Below are positions 24,701-36,700 of a stretch of DNA of 64,000 bases, piece after piece (the stretch's first letter is position 1; every line of letters starts with the position of its first letter). The DNA lies in contig NC_061800.1 in assembly GCF_021462225.1 (NCBI RefSeq), forward strand, positions 4,598,501 through 4,662,500, given 5' to 3'. The notes under the pieces were generated by a model. The model saw only the letters and a program-made list of their open reading frames with translations, was not told the origin of the DNA and did not search any database. Both the position numbers and the translations under genes were made by a program. Source of the DNA: Girardinichthys multiradiatus. Lineage: Eukaryota; Chordata; Actinopteri; Cyprinodontiformes; Goodeidae.

Positions 24701-27700
24701 TTCAGGTCTTTTATTGTCTTAATACGGATGATTTTGGCATACAGTTCATGAAAACCCAAAATTCCTATCTCACAAAATTAGCATATTTCATCCGACCAAT
24801 AAAATAAAAGTGTTTTTAATACAAAAAACGTCAACCTTCAAATAATCATGTACAGTTATGCACTCAATACTTGGTCGGGAGTCCTTTGGCAGAAATGACT
24901 GCTTCAATGCGGCGTGGCATGGAGGCAATCAGCCTGTGGCACTGCTGAGGACTTATGGAGGCCCTGGATGCTTCGATATCGGCCTTTAGCTCATCCAGAG
25001 TGTTGGGTCTTGAGTCTCTCAATGTTCTCTTCACAATATCCCACAGATTCTCTATGGTCAGTAAACCATTTACCAGTGGTTTTGGCACTGTGAGCAGGTG
25101 CCAGGTCGTGCTGAAAAATGAAATCTTCATCTCCATAAAGCTTTTCAGCAGATGGAAGCATGAAGTGCTCCAAAATCTCCTGATAGCTAGCTGCATTGAC
25201 CCTGCCCTTGATAAAACACAGTGGACCAACACCAGCAGCTGACACGGCACCCCAGACCATCACTGACTGTGGGTACTTGACACTGGACTTCTGGCATTTT
25301 GGCATTTCCTTCTCCCCAGTCTTCCTCCAGACTCTGGCACCTTGATTTCTGAATAACATGCAGAATTTGCTTTCATCCCAAAAAAGTACTTTGGACCACT
25401 GAGCAACAGTCCAGTGCTGCTTCTCTGTAGCCCAGGTCAGGCGCTTCTGCCGCTGTTTCTAGTTCAAAAGTGGCTTGACCTGGGGAATGCGGCACCTGTA
25501 GCCCATTTCCTGCACACGCCTGTACATGGTGGCTCTGGATGTTTCTACTCCAGACTCAGTCCACTGCTTCCGCAGGTCCCCCAAGGTCTGGAATCGGCCC
25601 TTCTCCACAATCTTCCTCAGGGTCCGGTCACCTCTTCTCGTTGTGCAGCGTTTTCTGCCACACTTTTTCCTTCCCACAGACTTCCCACTGAGGTGCCTTG
25701 ATACAGCACTCTGGGGACAGCCTATTCGTTCATAAATTTCTTTCTGTGTCTTACCCTCTTGCTTGAGGGTGTCAATAGTGGCCTTCTGGACAGCAGTCAG
25801 GTCGGCAGTCTTACCCATGATTGGGGTTTTGAGTGATGAACCAGGCTGGGAGTTTTAAAGGCCTCAGGAATCTTTTGCAGGTGTTTAGAGTTAACTCGTT
25901 GATTCAGATGATTAGGTTCATAGCTCGTTTAGAGACCCTTTTAATGATATGCTAATTTTGTGAGATAGGAATTTTGGGTTTTCATGAGCTGTATGCCAAA
26001 ATCATCCGTATTAAGACAATAAAAGACCTGAAATATTTCAGTTAGTGTGCAATGAATCTAAAATATATGAATGTTAAATTTTCATCATGACATTATGGAA
26101 AATCATAACAAGCATCATGCATTCGGACAGAGATATGCCAGCTAATAATGACATTTATTAAGGCAAAAGAAAAAGTGATCAGTTGGTTTGAAAATAGATG
26201 CCATTCAAGTTTTGGACAATATTTGTTTGGATTGCGTTGAGGGGGCTTGGCTATAAGAAGGAGCGCAAAGATGGGTATAGCAGTGAACTACAGATATGCT
26301 TAGAAGTACTCATTGGGGTACTTATGCATTGAAAAAGTATTTTCAGAGGTGCCAACTAACGCAGGAGAGCACAGCAGAGGATGAGGCTTTCTTTCAGATT
26401 AAAAAAACTTAAAAAAAATAGTCATCCACTGTCAGCGAACTTCATGTTAGACCTTCCAGCTACTATTAACCTCTCTGTACAGCTTTGTTTTACATGCTAA
26501 ATTTGTTGTTGCTTGTACCTATAAGGGTATGAAGTCAGAGTATTTTGGTCCATAAGGGTCTTGAACATGGACTACAAGGTCCCATCAATGAATGCGGTGT
26601 TAATGAGCACATTTAACAGAGGCTTCCATCCCAGGCATTGTCATAGCTGCTCCTCCCTGCTGAGACTCTGAATGCTGGCATTTGAAGGTGGAACACTTGA
26701 AATAATGACCTTCAGTCTTGCATCATTTTCCACATAGCTAACAATCATGACCAATCAAAACCTGCTGATTTCCTTCTATCTGGAGAGTTACCATGGCAAC
26801 ATACTTTTTTGTTACTGCCTGATGAGAAAGCAAATTATTCTACATCAATTGGCAAATAAGAGTAAAAGAAATTTGCTCCCGAAAACAGTTATTCTATTTT
26901 TATCTGTAAATTTTTGTGACATTTAAATACGTGCTTGCCCTTTAGAAAAAAATTAATCAGAAAATCTTAAAAATGAAAAACAAAACTTACTATGCAACAA
27001 ACTGAACCATCTACTATGTGAAGGACACATAAATCTGATGACTTATAGTCTAATGAAACACCATTGCTGATTTTTAGATTGGGAAATAATGTACATCTCA
27101 CTGATTGGTCAAAGAAAGATCACTGGTGTAAGTGCTGATGAAGTATTTCCTAAAAAATCTTTCTATTTTTTGTTGCTAAAATGTTCCTCAGTGATAGTTT
27201 CCAGAAATATCTTCAACTGAACACCTAAAACACTCAAAATAACAAAAATGCTGTTGTTACTTTCCCAAGCCTTTATGTAGCCCTTTTATACGGCCACAGT
27301 ACACCAAAAAACTGAGAAGAAGGTGTGGAGAACTGTATAGTGAGGTAATAACATCAACGTTAACATAACATCACCTCCTACGTCACAACGTTTAAGGTAG
27401 GGGGTGTTTAAGGACCTCTTCATTTGGAGGCTGTTTCTAATGTTGGGATTCCTAAAGTGCTGTTTCAGTATGGATGGAAGGCTTAAACACATAAAGACTT
27501 CATTGTGGATTGCAAATATAACCAGGTGCACTGATCAACACTACGTCCATAATTATGACCCTCTAAAGTGTCCTAATCTGTTAAAATCAACACATGATTA
27601 AACAGATTAACACACCCCCGTATTCTTCTCATCGGTTAGTTTGCAGTGGGTCACCACTGGTTGACCTTTTTTTGGCATTTCTCTTTATTGCAGAGCTGCA

Positions 27701-30700
27701 GTGCCTTGCAAAAGTATTTATACACCTTGAACTCTTTCACAACCGCAAGTTTCCTGTGTTTTAAGGGGATTTTGTAACAGGCCAACACAAAGTAGTGCAA
27801 AATTGTGACTGGCGAAAAAATTATACATAGGTTTTTGCTTTTTTAACATCGAAAAAAGTGCAATACTCTTGAATAAAATCCAGCTCAACCAATGTTCTTC
27901 AGAATGCCCCTAGTTATTACACCAAGTCCATCAGAGTGTAATCTCAGTATAATTCCAGCTGTTTTGTGAAGTCCTCAGAGAACGATAGTTTACAAACAGC
28001 TGCAGACCAAAGAACACACGAGACAAGTCAGGCAGAAAGTTGTGAAGGAACTTAAAGCAGACTTTAAATAGAAATGGAAGGAATATGTTACAACTGCAAA
28101 CCATGAGGCTTCCCTGCTAGAGTTTTCCATAAGCCATTTAGGGGACAAACCCAACATGTAGAATAAGGTGCTCTGCTAAGGTCAGGCAAGGTCAACGTTT
28201 AAGGTTTTGGCTTCCTTTAAAACACTGTGGGCCTGATCTTCAAAGATCCTAAACAGTGGGAGATAATTTGCGTGTACTATAAATAAATTGCACTTGCAAT
28301 AAGTGGGCGTGTTGCGTGCGATTTTCAAAGAGTGCGCGTGCAATGGATAGCAGGTGCAAAACAGGTGCAGACCATGTTATCTAAATGAGAAAACTGCATG
28401 TGCTACTGGCTGGAACAAGAGGAAAAGAGCAAACAGATCCTCTGCTGCGTTGCTAGAAATATGCAGGGATTGTTACGCTGCATCATTATAAATGATCCAG
28501 TTGCTAATTTCTTCCTTCTGTTTTGTTCTGCCCTTGCTTTTCTGGACTGTTGCAGTTAGTTAACTTTTGTTGTGCTACTCACAGCAGGTTTGTCATCTGC
28601 CCTGATAAAATTATTTATCTTACCTTGCTTGATGTAACTCGCAACAAACTGGCCAATCAATATTAACACTATAAAAGACAAATATGTTGTTAATTAATTT
28701 GTCTTCCTTGATCTTTTAATTCTTTTCGGAGACTCACCGGGTTCTGTTGTTTTTTGAGAGTATTTGTTTGAAGAGTTCAGAGTTTATCATAAACAACCAC
28801 AACATTTAAGCCTGAACGTAATATTAGCAACATAAAAATAGATTGCAAAAAAATTAAATCGAATATTTATGTACGTAAAAATAAATTATTTTCCAATGAT
28901 TTTACTAAATTTGTTTTGTTTGTTTTGCCAATATTTTAATAATATTCAACATGTTTGATTGTTTAATTTGTTTTTTGGTGACACAAAATAAATTTAACCG
29001 CATAAACCAAACCATCCAGCTCCGACTGCCCTGCAATGACATAATGTTACTGTCAATAATGCTGCCTTAAAATGGTGATTTTTCATCTGCTAAGAAGTGA
29101 TTTTAGCATCTAGTTTGCAAATGAAGGATTTAATCTGCCTTATAATGTCTTTAGTTATTTCCTATTAATTATATCATCAACATCAAAGCACAATGGGTCT
29201 TTTGCATGATATGTGATTACAGGCTGTGCGTGATTGATCAGTTATGTGTGCATTTTGTCATGATCAGGTTTGTTCGTGTTCAGCAGATGATCACACAGCA
29301 ATGTTACGCTGGAATGAAGTTGAATGAAGTGTTGCAAGGAGTTTTACCATAGCAGAAATATCATGGCTTCTGTTTGTGATTGGCTCCAAATCAGAGCTTA
29401 GATAATCCTACATAGAATCTTCTATTCTCATCTATTTTTAATATTTTTATTTTTGAAAACCCAAATCTGTCATTCTATATATGCTTTCTTCTGGCCAAAG
29501 TGACAGCAGACATATTTCCGTCTCAGTTAGTACCTGCATTTCAAACGTGCTAAATCCACACACAAAAATTGCTCCTGCAAACCGTTTCAGGCTTTGAAAA
29601 TTGCATTGCGGGTAGTAAAGGATGATATTTGCATATCCTCCTCCCATGGTTTTGCGCGTTTGGGTCATTATCATATGTTTTGCATTTTCATAAAGGCAAA
29701 CACGCTAAAAGGTTTGCACCCACAGTTCTCCTGACTTTGCACACGCAATCCAATTACCACCTCGTTTGTAGATCAGCTTTGCTAACCCAAACAGGTTTGT
29801 GTGCAGTTTTGTACACGCGAACCTTTTGAACTGTTAGTTCTCCCTATGTGTAATGGAGAACTAACAGTGACCATCACACTGAACTCACCATTGTGGTGGC
29901 AGCATCATGCTATGGAAATGCTTCAGATAATAGTCAAAGTTGATGTTAAGGATAGATAGAGCTTAATATAGGGCAATCCTCCAAGACTTGAGACTGGGGC
30001 AGAGGTTCAACATCATCCAGCAGCACAACCCTCAAAATACAGCCAGAGCTACTGTTTAGATCAAAACATATTAACGTGTTAGAATGGTCCAGTCAAACTC
30101 AAGGCCTAAACCCAATTAAGATTCCCTGGAAAGACTTGAAAACTGATGTTTGTCAAATCTTATGAGCTTGAACTATTTTAAAAAGAAAAATGCACAAAAA
30201 TGTTGTCTCCTAATGTGAAAAGCTGATAGTGACTGAGGCTCTAAAAGACAGGCAGCTATAACTACAGCCAAAGGTGATTCTACAAAGTACTGCCTCAGAG
30301 GGGCTGAACACAGATGCACACTGGCTAACAAAATGTGAAAGACTTTGAGGGGTTTAAATACTTTGGCAAGTCACCACAAGATTTAACCACTTTAATGATT
30401 TTTATCTCAACATTATCATTCTGAGTGTGTCAAAAATTGCTGTTTCATCTCTCTGCATGGAGCTTCAGAGGGTCAGTCATGGCAGTTTTAGACACACACA
30501 GCAAAAAGTTTAACTGTGGCTAATGATGAATTAACTACAACTGCCAAATTCACTTTCTATCAAACACATGTTGTAATTTACAGTTTGTCTTAGCTTGTGC
30601 ATGTGTTCTGTTTACAAAAGAAAACAAAAATCTAATTTTCTAATTATCCATCTGAGGAGATAGGCTGCCCAACACTATACAGGGTACTATATAATGAACA

Positions 30701-33700
30701 AGTGGATTCTATGAATGACCTGGAAGGGGAGCTGGATGGGGTGAACGACTGAAAAGTTGATATTTCAATACAGTCAATACTGAAAAAGGAACTTTTTAAA
30801 TATACTCTTTGACTATTTTTTAAGAGTCATTTTCATCTTCCTAAGTTGGGAGACGGTTTCTTTCAGCAGTGGTGTCCACATATCTATAGTAGAGTTCAAA
30901 AGCCACAAGGAACACAATGAAGACAACTATAAAGGTAAAGGTTACCAAAAGTTCAAGAAGTAATGACATCAACAAAAGCCTTAGAAAGCAACTGTTTCTG
31001 TAACTGGGAAGGGTTATAAGATCGATTCCAAAATTATTCAAAGCCTTTCATTTTACAGAGAGCAAAATGATTAACGGATAGGTAACTTTTAATACATTTG
31101 CAAAAACACCTTCGCAAATTCATGTTAAGGTCAGACCAGGTACAGCGTAAGAAAAAAACAAAGCTTCATGTCTTCCTGTCTCAGTATGTTTAAAGGTTAA
31201 CGTTTGTGGATGTATAATTCTGAAAAGTCTGAACAAACATGACTTGTCTTGACAGTAGAGCAGCAGGATATTAGGAAAACAGGCAACATGTGATAAGGTT
31301 GGTGAAGGTTGTGATAACAATATGACTTATATATAAAAAAATTCTGAATAATTAACAAGTCTTGATATCTTTCAGTTCATGGCAAACATAGATCCCAGAT
31401 AATGAACAGTCTATTCAGCAACTACAAAAAAAGTACCAATTCATTATTTTAATCTCAACAACAAAGGTTTTATAATAAAAGAAGCTTGTTGATGACGTCT
31501 GCTGTTTTGGGCATTAAACTACTTAATGTGTGTTCTTATCTTTATACCTTACCATCTTTTAAAGTCTAAATGTTTTCTTGCTGTATTAAACGACTGTCAC
31601 TAAATATTCTACAGACATACAGAGCCTGAATGCATAGTAGTTAAATATTTACCTAAATGAAACGTGGAAACACAAATGAGGTAGGAAATGTTCTGAAAGA
31701 AGCACAAGATTTGTGGAACAATGTTGTGTGGAAACATGAGACCAAAGTAGAGATGTTGGACCATAATGCACAACAGCATGTTTGCTGAAAACCACTGTTA
31801 TGTATGGTGGCAGAGGAATGATCATTTGGGCTGCATGCTAGTAATCAGTAAGCCAAGAAACCCTCGAAATATCAAGATAATCCAAAGACAAATTTGAGGC
31901 TTTTTGTCTGATAGGTGTAGCATGGCTCAAAGTGAGTCATGAAAACAGACAATGATCCCAAACACAGCAGCAAGACTTCAACAGAATAGCTGTTGCACTG
32001 GTCCAGGCAGCCTGACTGAAATGCTCTGGTGAAAACGTGAGCTGTAAAAAGAACAATGTCCACAAACCTTAATGAAATGCTGTAAAGAACGCTGTAAAGA
32101 AAAGTGGGCCGAAGTCCTCCACAACGTGGTGAAAGACTAATAAAGTTATACAAAAATGTATTACTTCAAGTTGCTCTTGAAGTCATTCTACAAGCTAATG
32201 AATCATGGGAGGGAGTTAGCCTTTCCCATCATTGTATGGATTGTCATGAAACTCTCTTCCCCCCTGACTGTACCTAAACTATGTATCACGCTGCGCCAGT
32301 AGAGCCCTAAGCTAACGAAGTCAATGTCCATATCATTATAAACTCTACAATACATTTACTGCCATTGATTTCAGCCAGTACTTTAGTAACCCAACACTTC
32401 ACAGAAGCAGGTTTCAGTATTTCATTAATGCATGTTCCTCCATGTTGTGGTTTTCCTCCAGTGTTCTCAGGAAATTCAGGTATCTGCTAAACCCCAGGCA
32501 GGTGTACAGTTTGGAGCAAGGAGGACCCATGAATGGGTAAGTCTACTGCATACAGTCTACTTTTCTTTGTTGCTTTTTTGATGCCAGTTAAGAGACAGAA
32601 TAAGCCAATTTTTCTCTCTAATTTAAATCTTTTGCTGTGTTTTGTGGTTGATTTAACTTAAACAAATAAATAAATAAAGCAAGCATCAACATTTTGGATA
32701 AAGAAACAAAACTTCTTTCCAGGTAAAGGTTAAATGTAGCACTATGTATTATTTAAGCTGATTTAGGAGGTGAGTGGTAAATATACAGTTACTTATTTTC
32801 CAGTTGCAGACCTCATTGTCCTGTGAGGTCACACTAGCCTGCTGTACACTGGTGAAGTGGAATGCTGTATTACCACTGGTAGAGTGTTTTTACCTCTTAG
32901 TGCACACAAAGACATGTGCATATGTCAGAGCTGAGCACTAGGTAAACTTTAAAAGGAATTCTGGTGCTCCGCGCAGCAGAGAGGCTGTAAAAGCTTTACC
33001 TTAAGGGCGCCTCTGCTCATCTCATGCAGTCACGACAAGCAGAGCTACTGCCCTCCAGAGCCTTGTGCATGAAAAGTGACCCAGTGATGCACACAGGTCC
33101 CAGTAGAACATACTGTAATGATACATGCGCCATCAGACATGAGGGCTATGTTACTCTGGTCTGTTACTGAAAGATTCTGGATGTGATGTCACCATATTCG
33201 AGAGAATAATAGTTAATTAGATTTAGGAAATCTATTATGTGCTCATTGAAAAGCCATGAAAAGACACTTTCAAGATAAAAAATAGCTTTGTTCATCATTT
33301 GCTGTCATTAGTGTGTTTTTAAGTTAATATAATGTTATTGTTAGTCATGAAATTAATTGGCAAACCTAAACCCTAAATATAAATTACCTTAAAGTGAGTA
33401 ATGGTCTGGTTTGATGCTTAGCTTGATGATACGGTGAGATTTATTTTTCCATCAAAAAGTTATGTCTGCAGTACATTGAAGTAGTTTGAAAATACATTTA
33501 ACTGCCAGTATAATACAGAGAGATTTTGTGGCCAATTTCAATGCACAGATTTGAACAATTCTTCCATGGACAATTTTAGCTGATTTCAGTTTATCTTTAA
33601 GAACTACAAATAACAATAAAATGCTTTGTCTGCTTTCTAAATAAATGCCTGAACATCTGCTAATACAGTAAAATTATTTAGTTTATGCAACAGAGGTATG

Positions 33701-36700
33701 TATACAAAAAACTTAATTAAAAAGTATTACAGCTTATCTCATTTGCATATTTACAAAACATCATAGCACACCGACTTTTTTTATTTTAATTGGACATCTC
33801 ACTAGATATTCTTTTTTTAAAAGAACCATTCAAAAATAAATAATCACCCTTGCCCATTACTGTTGAAGAACATGGACTATAATCAAGGCAAATTAGGCCT
33901 GCAGCGCTTTAGATGTTGCTCCAGGTTCCTTTTGGACCACCTGGAGGAGTTATTGGTTCGTTCTTGGAGTAATTTTGGTTGGTCAGCCACTTGTGGAAGG
34001 TTCACTGGTGTGTCATGTAGTGGTCAATGGTTCTTACTGTGGTTTGCATTACTCCCAAAGCTTTTAAGACTGACAGATGTCAGTGACATTTCTGATCTGT
34101 TCTCATATTTCATTAGATCAGGGCATGATGTGTTTCTTTTTGAGGTATTTTAGTCTACTTCATGCTGTCAGACAGGTTTTATTCGGACAGGTGATTTCTT
34201 GCATCGACAGGTCTGGTTGTAATCAGGCTTGGATTTTGCAACTGGAATTAAACTCAGGTTGCCACAAAATGTGGTTTATCAGTGTTAATTTATGATTTAA
34301 CTAGCGGGAAATTATATTTTAACACAAGGCCAGGTTGGTGTGATTAGCCTTTTCCCCTCTCTTAATGAAATCATCATTTAAAAAATGTTTACTCAGGTTG
34401 TCTGCGTCTGATGTAAACATTTGTTTAATTATACTTACATTACTGTGCAAAAGCTTTAGGCATGTGTGAAACAGTGCTGTAAGCATAGAATGCTTTCAGT
34501 AATAAAAATGATGATTGTTTATTTTCATCAATTTACAAAATGCTAAGTGAGCGAACCCAAACACACAGCCACAGTCATTAAGAACTATCTTCAGCGTAAA
34601 GAACAAGACCTACTGGAAGTGATGGTATGGCCCCAACAGAGCCCTGATCTCAACATCATGGAGTGTGTCTGGGATTACATGAAGAGACAGAAGGATGTGA
34701 GAAAGGCTACATGGTTAGTTCTCCAAGATGTTTGGAACAACCTACCAGCTGAGTTCCTTCAAAAACTGTGCAAGTCTACCTAGAAGAATGGATGCTGTTT
34801 TCAAGGCAAAGGGTGGTCACGCCAAATATCGATTTGATTTAGATTTCTCTTTTGTTCATTCACTGCATTTTGTTGATTCGTGAAAATAAATTATTAACAC
34901 TTCCATTTTTGAAAGCATTCTTTGTTTACAGCATTTTTTCACACCTGCCTAAAACTTTTGCACACTACTCTATATTTTAGAAAAAAGCAAAAACCAAAAT
35001 AATCTGTAAGGGGGCAAATACTTTTTTACAGTACTGTGTTGACCAAAATAATCTTATGTGAGCTAAACAAGAACAAACCCTACTGTTCTTTGTAACATGT
35101 CAGTTTCCACAGAAAATAATAAATGGCAGTGAAATTGATGAGATCAGAAGGGTTTACTGAAAACAGTTAATACTCAGAATCAGAATCAGAATCAGAATCA
35201 GAAAAGCTTTATTGCCAAGTACGTTTTTGGACATACAAGGAATTTGTTTTGGCGTAGTCGGTGCAATACAGTACAAATTAAACAGTACAAACATATCTAC
35301 AATATAATATAAATATAAGTGCACAGTTTTAAGTGAGTGAGAGTAAATATAGAGCAGTATAAGATGCAAGAGCAATACAACAGTGCAGGTGATCATTGTG
35401 CAAGTAAAGCAGGAGTCCAAGCTGAGCGTTAATGTAACGCATAGAGTTACAAGTTACAAGTGTCCTGTCAGCAAAAAAAGGGGGGGCGTGGGGGAAAGAG
35501 AGAGTGTCAGTGTGGTTTCCGGGCTTTGTTAACCAGGCTGGTGGCAGATGGGAAAAAACTGTTCTTGTGGCGTGAGGTTTTGGTCCGGATGGACCGCAGC
35601 CTCCTGCCAGAGGGGAGAGTCTCAAAGAGTCTGTGACCGGGGTGGGAGGGATCAGCCAGAATCTTCCCGGCCCGCTTCAGGGTCCTGGAGGTGTACAGTT
35701 CCTGGAGCGACAGTAGACTGCAGCCAATCACCTTCTCAGCAGACCGAATGACATGCTGCAGCCTGCCCTTATCCTTGGCTGTAGCAGCGGCGTACCAGAT
35801 GGTGATGGAGGAGGTGAGGATGGACTCAATGATGGCTGTGTAGAAGTGCACCATCATAGTCTTTGGCAGGTTGAATTTCTTCAGCTGCCGCAGGAAGAAC
35901 ATCCTCTGCTGGGCTTTCTTGATGAGGGAGCTGATGTTTGGCTCCCACTTGAGATCCTGGGAGATGATGGTTCCCAGGAAGCGGAAAGATTCCACAGTGT
36001 CAATTGTGGAGTCACAGAGGGTGATGGGGGCAGGTGGGGCTGGGTTCTGCCTGAAGTTCACAACCATCTCCACTGTCTTTAGAGCGTTGAGCTCAAGGTT
36101 GTTCTGGCTGCACCAGTACAACAGATGGTCCACCTCCCATCTGTACGCAGACTCGTCACCATCAGAGATGAGTCCGATCAGGGTGGTGTCGTCCGCAAAC
36201 TTCAGAAGCTTGACAGACTGGTGACTGGAGGTGCAGCTGTTGGTGTACAGGGAGAAGAGCAGAGGAGAGAGAACACAGCCTTGGGGGGAACCGGTGCTGA
36301 TGGTCAGGGAGTCAGAGACGTGCTTCCCCAGCCTCACGCGCTGCTTCCTGTCAGACAGGAAGTCAGTGATCTACCCTGCAGGTGGAGTCGGGCACACTCA
36401 GCTGGGAGAGCTTCTCCTGTAGCAGAACTGGGACGATGGTGTTGAAGGCAGAGCTGAAATCCACAAACAGGATCCTGGCATAGGTTCCTGTGGAGTCCAG
36501 GTGCCGGAGGATGAAGTGAAGGGCTAGGTTGACTGCATCATCTACAGACCTGTTGGCTCTGTAGGCAAACTGCAGGGGGTCAAGGAGGGGGTCGGTGATG
36601 TCTTTTAGGTGTGAGAGCACAAGGCGCTCAAAGGACTTCATCACCACAGAGGTCAGGGCGACGGGTCTGAAGTCATTAAGCCCTGTGGTCCTTGGCTTCT

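Larger units (their letters stand above)
26104..27698 (+). other. quiet DGK intron segment
   Basis: No repeat or exon recognised across about 1.6 kb apart from the regulatory-type motifs listed at 26751 and 26787. Confidence 0.5.
27699..30373 (+). mobile_element. Tc1-like relic split by another element
   Basis: Left TIR cagtgccttgcaaaagtatt at 27699; right end aatactttggcaagtcac at about 30356. The transposase is readable in pieces: [20 protein letters not shown] at about 28005-28070, then after the insertion [10 protein letters not shown] (eroded WGC region) at about 29880 and later parts to 30200. The stretch 28225-29867 is foreign. Confidence 0.75.

Noticed and set aside
24955..25735. + strand open frames across copy B
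   Set aside because: Antisense of the Tc1 transposase.
29831..29867. Helitron 3' hairpin
   Set aside because: No CTRR terminus or conserved A-T insertion context; the stem-loop alone is not enough.
32540..34300. Short open frames (e.g. 33863-34295) as extra DGK exons
   Set aside because: No family similarity, and the flanking exon phases already join directly.
35753..36445. Open frames on the + strand inside the Rex1-like LINE
   Set aside because: They are antisense shadows of the LINE RT; no domain and no splice context.
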